Shown here: positions 1 through 12,862 of the stretch, in pieces
Numbering within the stretch: position 1 is the first letter of the stretch
Layout of the letters: each line of letters opens with the position of its first letter
Assembly: GCF_019578655.1 (NCBI RefSeq)
Contig: NC_063264.1
Coordinates: 23,831,688-23,895,687 of the forward strand
Reading direction: 5' to 3'
Origin: Ricinus communis
Lineage: Eukaryota > Streptophyta > Magnoliopsida > Malpighiales > Euphorbiaceae
DNA: 64,000 nt
Translations under genes and position numbers: made by a program
Notes under the pieces: model-generated
Told to the model about the DNA's origin: nothing
What the model saw: only the letters and a program-made list of their open reading frames with translations
Databases searched by the model: none

Positions 1-1907
1 CTGTATGGAAGGCTTAGATTGGACAAAGATAAAGTATTCTTCTTCTTGAACTTCACACATTACTGTTTGCACCTATTTTCAGAAAAGAATAGTGAATGAG
101 AAAATATGATGCAGATCCTTTGGTTCCACTGGAGAAGCCTCCAACGTGGATGATGACCTTTGGCTTTCTTCAAGAACTTATTACAAGCCCATTATTGAAT
201 GTTGTGGAGGCACTGAGCTTGCATCATCCTATATTCAAGGATGTCCACTGCAGCCACAAGCTTTTGGTGCATTCAGCACTGCATCAATGACAACAGGCTT
301 TGTTATCCTTGATGAAAATGGAGTTCCTTATGTAAGTACAGCGCAATGATGGTTCCAGAGTCTAAATTATTAATACTATTGCAAATTAACCTCTGATCAA
401 CCATTAGATTATGTTACTATAGCAGCGATTTCAATAAATTGATGTTCTGTATGCACACATTCGATTTCTTCTGCCTATGTGGCAGCCAGATGGTCAACCT
501 TGCAGTGGTGAAGTGGGTTTGTTCCCTGTATACCTAGGAGCAAGTGAGAGATTGCTTAATGCTGATCATTACGAAGTTTACTTCAAGGGGATGCCAATGT
601 TCAAGGGAATGGTATGCTTCTGTTTGTTGTCCTTCAATTATGGCAATAGTTTTTGTATCTACTGCCATTTTATACTGCAAGCCAGACACATCAAATCCCC
701 ATTTATTAGATCTTGTATGCTGCCTTAGCATTTTGTGCCCTGTAATTCCCATACGACATGATCTGTCCTATTCTGAACCCATTGGACTGTTTGACTGGCT
801 TTATAGCTCAGATCATGTGGCATGTACCCTTCTCATCTGGACCCGGTGGATTAGAATTATAACTTTAAGCATTGAACTTTCCAGGTATGCATGTTATAGA
901 GACTTTATTCAAGTTTATGGTAATATCCATCAACTATTTCTTAGATAAACATGAGTTAATTCACTCATGGAGTTTGAGCCGCATAAATGTTGAGGTTTCT
1001 TCTCTCCTTATGCTGTTGGCCCATGCAAGATTCTGTCATAGCCACCAAATAGCTCTGAATAAAAGCTACATTGATATTCAAAAGTTTCATTAGATCTCCC
1101 TCTAGCATTTTGATGATAAGTGGTAGTATGAAAAGTAGGAAAATTTAGTGAAGCATTTAAAAGAAGTGGTTTACTTGTCACAATCGCGATTTTGCAAAAC
1201 GGATTTGCAGTGCCTTAGGAGACATGGAGACATCCTCAAGAGAACTGTTAGAGGCTATTTCATTGTGCAGGGCAGAGCTGATGACACCATGAATCTTGGT
1301 GGCATTAAGGTATGACATTCTCCAAAAAAGCAATGGACATAGCATAGTCACTGAAATTATAATTTTTCATTTAGTTTTGTATGCTTTGGCTAATTTTAAG
1401 AAGCATAAAGTTGAATCTTTCTTGTAATGCAGACAAGTTCTGTTGAAATTGAGCATGTTTGTGATAGGGCTGACAAAAGCATAATTGAGACTGCTGCAAT
1501 TAGTGTAGCGCCAGTAGACGGCGGCCCCGAACTCTTGGTAATCTTTGTGGTTCTAAAGAATGGATCTAATGGTGAACCAGACAAGTTGAAAATGAAATTC
1601 TCCAAAGCCCTGCAAACCAACCTCAATCCTTTGTTTAAGGTTCGGCCTTTTATTTTCTTCTCGGACTCGTATCATCCAGATTATTCTTCTCTTACTTTGT
1701 ATGAACTAAATCATGAGAGACAATTTCATTAGTCTAAAGTAGGAAGTCATTGGTATTAATCACAAGTATCTGTTTGTTCATGATCATTGACAGGTGAGCT
1801 TCGTTAAGATTGTTCCCGAGTTTCCTCGAACCGCATCTAACAAGTTACTAAGGAGGGTTTTGAGGGATCAAATGAAGCATGAGCTATCCATTCAGAGTAA
1901 AATTTAG
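1..1907 (+). CDS. AAE18: Acyl-activating enzyme 17/18-like, 3' part (six exons, 5' end outside window)
   Basis: These are the C-terminal 264 or so residues of an AMP-forming acyl-CoA synthetase of the plant AAE17/AAE18 group, enzymes that join a carboxylic acid to CoA using ATP. Arabidopsis AAE18 is peroxisomal and activates auxin-precursor-type acids such as 2,4-DB. Exons read in one frame at 1-33, 115-331, 486-611, 1211-1309, 1433-1639 and 1794-1907, each bounded by GT and AG, with matching phases (2, 0, 0, 0, 0). Family motifs seen: [14 protein letters not shown] in exon 2, the [10 protein letters not shown] stretch in exon 3, LRRHGDI and [13 protein letters not shown] in exon 4 (the GRxDD hinge into the C-terminal subdomain), and [11 protein letters not shown] near the end, whose lysine fits the family's catalytic position. 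The protein ends Ser-Lys-Ile, a plausible type 1 peroxisome signal. The start lies upstream of the window. AAE17 versus AAE18 cannot be settled from this part alone. Confidence 0.9.
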
Positions 1908-2149
1908 TGGGTGCATCACCAAACTCTTTTGTACATTCAGTTTATAAATGAAGTATCCTCAGGAGAAACAGTGGCATATTGGTGATCTGAATAAGTCAGG
2001 TTCTTGTGATTCTTATGATAAAATAATTCATTATCGGAAGAGGTGTAATGCATGCTTCTTATATTGAAAGCCATCAAATGTGACTAAGTTATTTACTCAT
2101 TATCACAGAATATTCTGTTTTTTTCTTCCAAAGATAGATTATTATTGAA
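1908..2149 (+). other. Probable 3' UTR and downstream flank of the AAE18-like gene
   Basis: AT-rich sequence directly after the stop codon with no coding potential. It ends where the composition changes at about 2150. The extent of the transcribed part is inferred from position only. Confidence 0.4.
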
Positions 2150-2690
2150 AAGCGCCTTTTCCTGGCCGGAACTTGTACACAGCACTTATACGGAGGTGCA
2201 TGCATAAAGGTTTGGAACTCTTTTCTTATCTGAATCTTTAAGGGCAGGACCCTACCCTATTCTCGAACCCTCTGTCGAGCTTAACCCTGTGCCCCCGCAT
2301 TTTCTTTTGAAGAGGGCTAAAAAAGGGTCTCCACCTGCTGCCGACAGTCTTTCTTCGAAATTTGACTGAACGGGTCGATTCCCCGCCCCCTTTTGTTTTA
2401 GCAATTAAGTACAAAAAAGTGCATTCCTCGCCTTTTTGAATATATCTTGTTTGCTTTAAAAGAAAATTTCTTTTATATTATTGTTATTATTATGATTCAT
2501 TGAAAGGATTTCGGAGACCCATCAAAGCACGAAAGCTAGAATCTTTCAGAAAATAGATTTCTATTCGAAGAGTGCATAACTGTATGGATAAGCTCATACT
2601 AACCTGTCAATTTGGAATCCAATTCGGAATTTTCCTTGAAAGGTGCCGGAAAGGCATCGGAATATATAATAATATCGATTTTATTTAAAA
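2150..2690. other. Organelle-like (plastid or mitochondrial) DNA insert
   Basis: This stretch is clearly less AT-rich than both flanks and reads like organellar intron or spacer DNA: C-rich and G-rich short tracts around 2255-2400, then a low-complexity joint, then a segment at about 2495-2670 that resembles conserved plastid sequence. The exact organellar locus is not identified. The right edge at about 2690 passes abruptly into AT-rich DNA. I call it a nuclear insert of organellar DNA on composition and recognition only. Confidence 0.4.
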
Positions 2691-3115
2691 TTATTATAAA
2701 AATAATTTATAAACTTATTAAGAACTTTTTGTTAACATTTAAATTTATGAAAATTGTATATAAAAGAAGCTAATGTGATAAATTGGGTGCATTTTATATA
2801 ATAAAAAAATATATTATATGCAATTATACTAATTGCTTAATTTTCCTTATTTTAATAGGTTTGATTGAATTTATAAATTTCTAATGTAAGTTGCAGATTG
2901 AATTGAAAGTAGTAGAAAAACTGAACCAAATAGATGCAAAGAAACCAAAGCAAAACCCATATTTTGCTTCTAAACTTTTGTGCATCAAGCGGAAGCCAAG
3001 TTATGGATATTACCTTTATCAAAGTATATATATTAATAATAGTACATAATATCAAAACAAATATAAATTATTGATAAAATTAAAAGTTTTAAAATATAAT
3101 TAAATAAATAGGTAG

Positions 3116-3119
<4 letters not shown>

Positions 3120-3168
<49 letters not shown>
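3120..3168. repeat. (TA)n microsatellite
   Basis: About 24 uninterrupted TA units in AT-rich intergenic DNA. Confidence 0.95.
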
Positions 3169-3169
<1 letters not shown>

Positions 3170-4189
3170 TACAAGTTTTTATTTATTTATAATTCATTTT
3201 ATTAAAAATATAATCAGAAACTAAATTATAAAATTTACCTTCAAACGGACATAACTAATAACACATATGCCAAAATAGATATAAATTATAGTAAAATGAA
3301 AAGTTTGAATCCTAATTAAATAGAATAGGCAGACTTCATTTATATTTAATTCATTATTTGAATAGTAATAAGTTATGTCTAATTTATAATAACAAAAAAT
3401 AGATTTTATATGAATAAATAAAAGATCTGTTACAAAAGAAAATTTATGAGCTTAATTGTGAATTTTATATATAGAAGAATTCTTAATGTTGATATAGAGG
3501 CAAAACATAAGTATTCTATTAGTTGCATTAGCTACAATGATCCAATTAAGAAATCATGATATTGCTTTTTGGATGGATGGGTCCGTAAAAATAAAATAAG
3601 AAAACTTTACCTTATTTTTGCAATCTTATTAGAGCATCTTTAATGCATTTCTTTTTATATAATATATTTAACTTTTTTAAGTTAAAAAGAGTGAATTTAC
3701 AAAATAAAATATTAATAATTTTTTAATATAAAATAAAAATTAATTTATAGAGAGCTAATAAGTTTTTTATTTAAAATATAATAAATGTGTTTTAAATTTT
3801 TATGTAATTTTTTCATAAAATTAAAATAATAAACTAATATCATTAATGAGTATAGAAATAAATATAAAATAAAGAGCAAAGTAAAAACAGTCTATTAAAT
3901 TTTTAAAAAAATATCTTATACGATACTTTTTGTTATAAAACTTTTACTTTCTAGAAGTAAAACTATAAGTTACAATTTGAATTTCAAGTTTTATAGTTAA
4001 ATTCAATTTGGTTCCTTTTTATTTTTATTGCTAATTTTAGTTTTTAAATTTTTAAATAATTTTAATTTTTTTATTTGAGAAAGTTGTATGTACTATAAAA
4101 TCTAATTTGGCCACGCCTAATATGAGCTACCATTTATTTTTGAGAAGGCTTATTTGGTTTCCTATCTAATTTAATTATAGTTAGTGAGG

Positions 4190-4330
4190 GTGATGTTTTC
4201 GAACGCATATTCAAGTGTGGTTAGCAACTATGACACTGTAAGATTTTTTAATCTAATTGGGAACACAATAACTAGTCAAAGAGACTATCGCGGAGAAAAA
4301 GCGTCGCCACCTGGGTAAATCAGTTGGACA
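4190..4330 (-). repeat. Retroelement-related repeat, reverse-complement relative of 57550-57690
   Basis: In reverse complement this stretch shares with 57550-57690 the GTGGCGAC start, a middle part ending in CAGTGTCATAGT, and a cysteine/guanine-rich tail. The GTGGCGAC motif is common beside LTRs of plant gypsy elements, so this is probably an LTR-edge or leader fragment. Confidence 0.4.
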
Positions 4331-4487
4331 ATTTTTACTTCGTTCATGACATAACTAGATTCCTTAAGGAAGCATTGCCACATTTAGAAATAGATCTAAA
4401 AACCTACTTCTTTGATTGTGTATCCATATCTTTAATTTTTCTAGTTAATAGCCTATTCTTTGTAAATGCAACATAATATATTCTATA

Positions 4488-4612
4488 TGTCACGACTCGA
4501 TCTTTGGGCGCGTGACCGGCGCTATAAAATGGTAGACTTAAGGCCACTGAAACCATAGCAAGTCTAACTAATTAATAACTCACATCACACACACGCGCGC
4601 GCACACACACAC

Positions 4613-4643
<31 letters not shown>

Positions 4644-6450
4644 ACTACTTAAATATACCAACAATTTTCATTCACATAATCACAACACAATTAAATTAAT
4701 CCATCAACATGATTACTTAATAATTTTTCATAGTTTTAATAGACCAAAATGAAATTTAAGTTTTAGAACCACTATTATGGGGAGTTTAGATTTTTAAATA
4801 ATTCGAAATGCAAAAGAAATAAATTAATTACAATAGGCTCGAAGGGGAAGGAAGTCGGACTGTTTGGAGAAAGACAATGAAGAACCTAGATGTCACCTGA
4901 AAAATTAAGATTGAAACTGCCGGCCTCGATGGTGAGTTAAAATTATATATTTGAATATATAAATAAATAAATAAATAAATATATATATATATATATATTT
5001 ATAATGTTTAATTAATAATGTAAAATATCATAAAATAATAAATGTGTGCCATAATTTAAAAAGATGTGATTTTTAATTCACACTGGACAAGCACTTCAGT
5101 AGAACTCTAACCCAATTCTAGCAGCTTTTCGGCTCTCTTATTCCAATAGGATTGGCGCTCAGAGAATGAAGCTCAAGCAGGGTCCTTAAATCCAGCATTG
5201 TCACTTGATTTTCAATATAGCCTATGCCTAGAGAGCAATGCTCAACTAGGAACCTTTCGTCTAGTAATCAAATTTCTATAGCCTAGAGAGTTATACTCAA
5301 CCAAGGCATATCACAAAAATATTCCCTTACTTTTGGTCTTTGATTTATACCGGTGCGCAAACAGTCCTGATGCAACCCATCAGGTGGCATGTTCTACTGT
5401 CTTCTCATCCCGAGTCATAATATAATCATAACATTGATAATATGAAAAATGACATAAATAGCAAGTAATCTTACCATTGTTCAATAACTTATTAAATAAA
5501 ATTGAACAGAACATCTATTGCAGATATAAACTTAATTAATTAACTAAATAATAAATAATTAAATCCATAAATCAATTAATTAAATAAATAAATTAAAGTT
5601 ATAAATCAATTAATTAAATAAATAATAAATAACTAATTTAAATCTATAAATCAATTAATTAAATACATAATAATAAATAATCAAAATTTCAAAGCAATAT
5701 CCATAATAGCGAAAATATATGAATACGATGCTAAGACTAAAAATATTCGTAATAATTATTAGTGAAAAATGCTATATAAAAATTGGCATTAGCACATATG
5801 CTGAGGATATATGACTTTAACTCACAGTTCTGACGATTCTCATGCTCTGCTCCTATGCTTGGGATGGAGTGGGCTGAATCGACGAATTATCTATTTATGA
5901 GAATAATGCAATCAATAAAAATAAAATATATAGTAAACAATCCTATGCCTAGATTCTTAAAATTGACTGTTTGAGAATTTCGACTCAGAAATTCCATCGA
6001 AAATTCGACGGAACCTTCCTTAAAATACGGATATCTATCCCTCGAAAAAAAGAGTCCAGAACCTGCTAAGTAAACACTTATAATATTTTCCAGTTATTTA
6101 ATAGGAGTTGCGTCACCCTGGATTGCATTATTTTTCCGATTCCGCAACACAACCCAATTCACAATATAATAATTAAGAGTTCGATAATAAATATTATTTC
6201 CTGATTCAACATGCAAATATTTTTCTTGCATTTTAATTTAATTACTCACAGCCTCAATTTATAAAGCTAAATAATAATTACCATTATAATTAATTCACAG
6301 TATATCTATAATCAAGCTACTAATTAATCAAATTAAATTATTTATGTATTTATAATCAACAACTAATGGACCAAATATCTTCTAATAATTTTTAAATAAT
6401 TTGTTAGGTTCAAGAAAATTATACCTAGCCGAAAACCGCTGTCTACGTCC
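4488..6450 (-). repeat. Degenerate long LTR of a Ty3/gypsy family (copy 1)
   Basis: Starts TGTCACGAC as the LTRs at 48585 and 51240 do, and follows them through the same blocks: the first 80 bases, a middle part with repeated 'agagag..gctc' tracts (about 5090-5320), the 'gactttaactcacag' block at about 5812, and the 'gaacctgc' block at about 6060. It is far more diverged and AT-rich than the other copies, and no clean right end or target-site duplication was found, so the right boundary is approximate. Orientation follows the polymerase gene beside copies 2 and 3. Confidence 0.7.
4585..4640. repeat. Compound CA / CG / CA / TA microsatellite
   Basis: Runs of CA, CG, CA and then TA dinucleotides lie one after another inside the degenerate LTR. 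An AAAT run passing into TA lies in the same LTR at about 4958-5000. Confidence 0.9.
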
Positions 6451-8639
6451 TAACTTCTTCTCTTTTTTTTTTTCTTTCTTTTTTTTATAAAACTTTTTTC
6501 TAGTCCCACACCTTAATTTATGCTATAAAAACATTCCTAATTTAAATACATTACACTTATATAAAACACCAATGGCAGCGATGATGGTTATTTTATTCAA
6601 CAATTTTATTTCAAATTCAAAGCAACAAATACAAATCAAACTTAGAAATTCCTCAAATTTTCTATCTTTCTCAAGTTTCGAAAATATATTTTCTAGTGAA
6701 TATGAAATCAGAACCTCAATTCTCATGAAACAAACAACCTCTCTAAAATCTAAATGCCTCCAATTTTTCGTATGTTCAAGCTACATCAACAAAGAAACAA
6801 GCAATTGCAGCACAAAAAAGCCATTAGTAAGAGAAAGTAAAAGAGAAAGAAAAACTATTAGAAAACTGTAAAAAAGTAAATGAGAGGTGTAAAAATGTAA
6901 GGAGTTAAAATAAAAAGTATTTGTACAATTATTTTAAAAGAAAGCGTATAAGATTTGATTTTTTCAACAATTTATAAGAGTAAAAATCCAATCAACCAAG
7001 TGGCTAGTTTTAGTCATTTTGGTATCGATTGAACCCAAATCAAAATTTATTAATTGGACTCTAATATTATCGTTTATTTAACTCCCATTTAATAAAATCA
7101 ATTCAAATTTTCATAATAACCTTGGAATTCTTGACAAGGTTCAAATCATTCTAAAATTATACTTTTCTGCCAAATTTACTCAAAATATTTTGTAATCATG
7201 CTAATTCACTTCAATTTTTAAATCATTCTAACTTTTTGAACAAATTTATTCAAAATATTTTACAATCAAGTTAATTCACCTCAATTTTTTAAAAAGTAAG
7301 AGAAACTCTACATAGCAATTAACAAGCATTTAAAAATATAAAAAATTACTATATTGATAATAATTTTTAAAAATAAATTTTAATTTGATTTCTGAACAAT
7401 TTTTTTCTTACCTTTGGCTAAATTGATTTAAACTGTTGCTTTTTTTGCTAACTTTAACCATATTTTCAGCTATGAGAGCACCTAAAATATATATTTGTTA
7501 ATAAAATAAAGTCTGTTTTGACCATTCAACTTCTGATGTGGTCTCAACTTAACTCCCTAACTTTTTGAACAAATTTCAATTGGCTATCCAACTTTTTGTA
7601 TCATCTCCATTTGGCCCAATCGAAAAATAATTTTATTTTAATTTATTTAATCATTTAATTAAATTTATGTAATAAATTTTCTATATTTTTTTAAATTTCT
7701 AATTAGTTAGTTAAACGAATGGTGTCCTAGTATTGGTGCAGACGTCATTACTTCTAATCTAGAAGGTTTCAGCTTGTGGGTCAAAAATCTTATTAGCATT
7801 CAAAGGCTAGCTAGCTGCCATTCTAAATTAAGACCTTTTGAGAATTGACCAAATTTAGTGATGGTAACTTATTTTCTTTATATAATTATGTCTGTTCTTT
7901 AAAGTAATATGGAGATACATTGCATCATTAGATCATCATTTCTTCTTAATCAATTCTAATAAATTCTTTTAAACAATATGGAATGTGTATTAGAATGTGA
8001 GTATGAAAGGAATTTCCTTAGCAAGTTGAAGTTCAAGAGACTTTATTTCTTGTGAGGAAACATAATATTTATGGGAGGTCTATTGATGATTTGAGATGAA
8101 ACCTAAGATCTAATTAAAGAAATATATTTATTTTTATAGAAATATAATGAGCTGCCAGGCTTAAAAAATTACAATTTTTTACTTTTTCTTTGTTCATTCT
8201 TTTGTTTTTGTTTTTGTTTTCTTTTAATATCATTAAACATCTAATACTTCTTCAAAAGCATAAAATTTCTTTTTCAAACAAAAAAAGAAAATTAAGACAT
8301 TAAATATCAATTAAAGCTATCCAATGAAATTATATTTAATGGTTAGATATTCCCTAGTTCAGCAACTATGAAAATGAAAAGAAGTGTGACAATGAGATTC
8401 CCAGACACTATCATTTTCAGGCTATGATCATGAAAATAAGACATTTTATGTTAAAGTCAAATTTTGTATTTAGTTAGCCTTTTTTCAAAAAAATTTGTAT
8501 TATCATGAGCTACACATTATAAATATAGTCATTCACTTAATATACAAGTGATAAATATCAATTGATATTGATAGGTAGTGGTGAGAAATATTAAACTTAA
8601 AATTCTTTTAATTCAAGCGATATCAGTTATCTAAAACTT
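6451..8639. other. AT-rich DNA without a recognisable gene
   Basis: Only short chance frames. The 99-codon frame at 6572-6871 is rich in Ser, Lys and Asn, has no recognisable domain and is mirrored by an equally open frame on the other strand, so I do not call it. Part of this stretch may be further decayed retroelement. Confidence 0.5.
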
Positions 8640-11470
8640 TTAAGAGAACAAATTGCGGATTCCAAGAATAAAAACAAGTTTTGTAGGTTCTATAATGACC
8701 ATGGCCATGATCTTGAAGATTGTATTCACTTCAAGAGAGAGATTGATCGATTGATTGAGATGGGACACCTCAAGAGATTTGTTGCTAGAAAAGAAGGACA
8801 GTCAAACAAGAATAGAAGCTCCAGGAACTCCAACGGATCAAGAGATAGAGATTATGAGGGTCCCCAAGAAAAAGAGATTCTGAAAAGAGAGATATTTATG
8901 TGATCTTTAGTAGAACTATGTTTGTGGCTAAGAGCTCCAAAAGAAAAGGAGGTCGAGTAGCTCCCAGATATAGTCTTTTCAGAGAAGGATAGAGAAGGAA
9001 TTGAAATGCCTCATTAAGATACCTTAGTAGTCTCAGGATTCATTGAGAACTATTGGGTGAGGAGGCTATTTGTGGATCATGGAAGGGCGATTAATATCAT
9101 GACTATACAATGCTATAAAGCTATAGGTGGGAAGTGATGAAACTGAAGCCATGCACGACTCTATTGCTCGGTTAGGTAGCCAGCCAGTGCAACCTTTGGG
9201 GATACCTGAGCTAACAGTAGAGCTCAAAAAAGAAACTGGAAATGCAGATAGAATAAAGGTTCCAATCAAGAAGTGGCAAACTTCCTTCTTGATAATTGAT
9301 ATTCTGTTTGCAAACAATGTAGCATTTGGACGATCTATGCTGATGGAAATAAGGGCAGCCATGACATCAACTATTTGAATATGAAAATTCTGACTTCTAG
9401 AGGGATCATTACTATGCTTGGTAATTAGAAGATGGCAAGAGAGTGCTATCTTACTATGCTAAAAGGGACATTGCCAAACACTCCCTCTAGAAACTTTGAT
9501 GCATCCAATAGGGGAAGGTCCAACTAAAGTAGAGCCGATGGAGAGTTAAGAAAGTTATCTTTCGATGGAGATCTAAAGAAAGCAGTTCAGGTCAGCACCG
9601 AGTTATCCGATCAAGTGATTCAAAGCATAAGGCGAGTGCTTACTGAGAAAAGCACATGTTGGCTAGCTCGCCTTCTGAGATAGTTGGGTTGATCCAAGTA
9701 TAATCTCCCTGTAATTAAATGTCAATCCAGGCTTCAAGCCGGTTAAGCAAAAGAAGAGAAGGTATGCTCTTGAAAGACTGATCGCCATAACATAAGAGGA
9801 CAAGAAGTTGCTAAAAGCCAGTTTTATCATGCTGGTAATGTATCTTGACTGGGTAGCAAATGTGGTTCTGGTTAAGAAGCTGAATGAGAGATAGAGGATG
9901 TTTGTCGATTTTACATATCTGAATAAGACTTGTCTAAAAGATAGCTATCCTCTCCCTAATATTGATCAGTTAGTAGATTCAACAAGTGGATATGAAGTAT
10001 ATAGCTTTGTTGATGCTGCTTAGGGATACCATCAGATCAAAATGTATAAGTCCGACGAAGAGAAGACTTCTTTTATCACGAACATAGGTACCTTCTATTA
10101 CACAGTGATACCTTATGGTCTGAAAAACATTGGAGCAATATACCAAAGATTGGTAAATACTATATTCAAAAATCAAATCGGCAAAGTGTGTAGGTATATG
10201 TGGATAACATGATCATCAAGTCAACTATGGTCGAGGATCATGCTAGAGATCTAAGAGAGGCATTCAACATCTTAGAGAAGTACTAACTCAAGTTAAATCT
10301 TGAAAAGTGTCCCTTTAGTGTCAAAATTGGGAAGTTCTTAGGATTCATGATGTCAAAGAGAGAAATAGAGGCTAATCCCAGGAAAATCAAGGGAATCATA
10401 GAGATGAAACCACCGAGCAATATTAATAAGGTGTGGAAGCTAATACCGAGAAAATCAAGGCAATCATAGAGATGAAACTATCGAGCAATATTATTGAGGT
10501 GCAGAAGTTAAACGATCGAATAATAGCTCTTGGTCGATTCATCTCGTGCTCTGCCAGAAGATGCCTACCATTCTTCAAAATTGTGAAGAATGTTAAGAAT
10601 TTTGAATGGACCGAGGAGTGTTAGAAAACTTTCAAAGAGATGAAGAGTATCTAAGCTCGCCAACTTTACTCAGCAGACCTTTGAGTAGGGAAAGTCTGTA
10701 TTTGTATCTTGCAGTGACCAAGGAAATCGCCGCCTTTATACTGGTTAGAGAGGATAAGGGCGAGCAAAAGTCTATCTATTATACGAGTAAGTAATGAAAT
10801 TAGCAGAAACTCGGTACCTCATGATAGAGAAGTTGGCCATGGCTATCATCACCACTATTACTAAACTCAGACAGTATTTTCAAGCACACGCGGTAATAGT
10901 AAGTACAAATCAGCCATTGAGAAAAGCATTACAGAGGCTAGAGACATTTAGACGACTTGTCCATTGGTCGGTTTATATGAGAGCTTTTGATGTTCAGTAT
11001 GAGCCTAGAAATGCTATGAAAATGCAGATATTAGTTGATTTTGTGGCAAAGATGAGCATGCCTGTAAGTACATAAAAAGTTGAAAAACTTTTGTCAACTG
11101 GACATTACATGTCGACAGAGCATCTAATATTAATGGGATAAGAGTAGGCATACTAAAAGGACCAAACAATGTTCAGTTGAAAAGCATGGTAAGAATTAAC
11201 TTTAAAGCCTCTAATGATGTTGCCGAGTATAAAGAATTACTTGCAAGTCTAAAGATGGCACTAACAGTTCGAGCTGAACATTCAAGCATAATCAATGATT
11301 TATAGCTACTGGTCAATCAGATAATGGGGATCCTCGAATCATCTAGATTAGAAGTCAAATGGTTGCGCATTTTACATTTATTGCATCCATAGTAATTATT
11401 TAAGGTAGTCAACTTCTGCCACACTCAACAATCTATCAAACATGAAATGGCCGAATACTGACCAAACACA
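8640..11470 (+). mobile_element. Decayed Ty3/gypsy retrotransposon of the Tat/Ogre type (gag end to second RNase H)
   Basis: Order on the plus strand: end of gag with an HGHD..DCIHFK motif (about 8690-8770), protease region with VRRLFVDHGRA (about 9055-9090), reverse transcriptase from about 9720 to 10430 (FVDAA, GYHQIK, YVDNMIIKS in place of the usual YxDD box), RNase H (about 10600-11050) and a second RNase H-like domain (about 11100-11320; WTLHVDRASN, FKASNDVAEY). A second, archaeal-type RNase H after the first is typical of the Tat lineage. Many in-frame stops and frame changes show it is dead. No LTRs were found at its edges. A relative lies at 36600-38660. Confidence 0.8.
10368..10507 (+). 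repeat. Tandem duplication of about 68 bases inside the gypsy polymerase remnant
   Basis: Two adjacent imperfect copies share 'aaaatcaagg' and 'atcatagagatgaaac' and meet at about 10436. The second copy reads in a different frame, so the duplication itself breaks the polymerase frame. Confidence 0.8.
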
Positions 11471-12214
11471 TCTTAAAAGATAAGAAAAATAAATTTTAAA
11501 TACTATTTATAATATATTTATATTATATAACTAAAAATTAAATATTGCTACATAAGGTGTTTAGATGGCGAGAATAAAAGTGTTATTGACTTTGATAGAA
11601 TTTGTATTTCTCATTTATTAATCAATATTATTGAACATTTCATCTCCTTTATTTATTATATTAATTTTTTGCCTCATCATTGAGAAGATTGATGTTTTAT
11701 GAAGTTCTTTATAAACCATTTTATTTTTCAATTAAAATCCTTTCTCTTTCGGTTCATCTAGAAAACTTTAATTCTTTGTAAATCACATTTGACAATTATT
11801 ATAATCTGTGAAAATGACAAAGAAGAAAGTTTTAAGGATTGATGTTGAAATTTACTTTTCTAATAGAAAGTAGCTTTCATTAATATCATAATGATTGGAA
11901 TAACAAAATCAGTTTACTAATTCTAAAATGGGAAAGAACAAAAGAAGAAAAAAAATCCTTAGGCCCTTTTAGATTTGAAGAAATTAACAAAGAAATATTT
12001 TATATTTTATTTCTGTTATAATTTAATACATACTACTTAATATGCTTATTTTGGGACAAAATATCAATAAACTATTAACTTCCAATAATAAAATCATTTT
12101 CAAGTGATTTCTTATCAAACTAACCACCAAAGCACTCCTAAAATAATATAATTTTATTTTAGAAATTATTTAATTTTATTATGGATAAAATTAAATATAT
12201 ATATTAATTTTATT
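11471..12214. other. AT-rich intergenic DNA, no gene seen
   Basis: No frame of note and no recognised repeat. It separates the gypsy remnant from the fold-back element upstream of the receptor kinase. Confidence 0.5.
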
Positions 12215-12862
12215 TAGAACAAATAGTCAATTTGCCTTCTAAATTTATATTTAAGGGTCAAATATACCCAATTTAAAAAATTTCAGTAAATAGTTCTATG
12301 AATTTGTGTCCAAGGGTCAAATACGCATAAATTCACACTTTTTAAAAATTGAAATAACATTAGTTTTTGAGTTTTAATTGAATTATAAAAATTAAAAATA
12401 ATATTTATTTTATTAATTTATTGATACAATATCTAGTGACATACTATACAGTTTTTTCCATGAACTTTTCTCTAAGGATTATATAAGTCAAATTTTAATT
12501 TTCTTAACAAATAAGTCTATAACTTGTCATTTTTGAGTCAATTAAATTCAATTCTAAATTTTACCAAATATGATCTTGTATAGCACATCACTAGATATTT
12601 TATTAATAATTTAATAAAATAAATATTATTTTTAATTTTTAAAATTCAATTAAACCATAAAAATCTAATATTATTTCACTTTTTAAAAAATTTGAATTGG
12701 ATGTATTTGACCATTGGACATAAGTTCAAGAGGCTATTTGTTAAAAAATCTAAATTTGGTGTATTTAACTTTTTGGACTAAGTTTAGGGTTTACGAAAAA
12801 GTTAAAATTGGATATATTTGACTGTAAGTTTAGTAGGCAAAACCTTTGTCTATTTTTTTCCC
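12215..12862. repeat. Fold-back (MITE-like) element upstream of the receptor kinase
   Basis: The left arm (about 12215-12470) is an imperfect reverse complement of the right arm (about 12565-12862). Matching blocks include 'aagggtcaaata' facing its complement near 12705, the run of A/T around 'aaaattaaaaataatattt' facing its complement near 12620, and 'atctagtgacat' facing its complement at about 12585-12600. The arms meet around a short unmatched centre. It ends about 475 bases before the kinase start codon. Confidence 0.7.

Larger units (their letters stand above)
2691..4487. other. AT-rich intergenic DNA, no gene seen
   Basis: No open frame longer than 67 codons and no recognisable domain. 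It holds a dinucleotide repeat at 3120-3168, and at about 4190-4330 a short stretch related in reverse complement to 57550-57690. Confidence 0.6.

Noticed and set aside
544..948. 134-codon plus-strand frame
   Set aside because: Overlaps exon 3 and intron 3 of the AAE18-like gene in another frame.
4488..6450. Complete LTR with target-site duplication
   Set aside because: No matching short duplication at a TTACA end could be found, so only a degenerate LTR of uncertain right edge is claimed.
6572..6871. 99-codon plus-strand frame and its 67-codon antisense partner
   Set aside because: Low-complexity Ser/Lys/Asn composition, no domain, no splice or promoter context.
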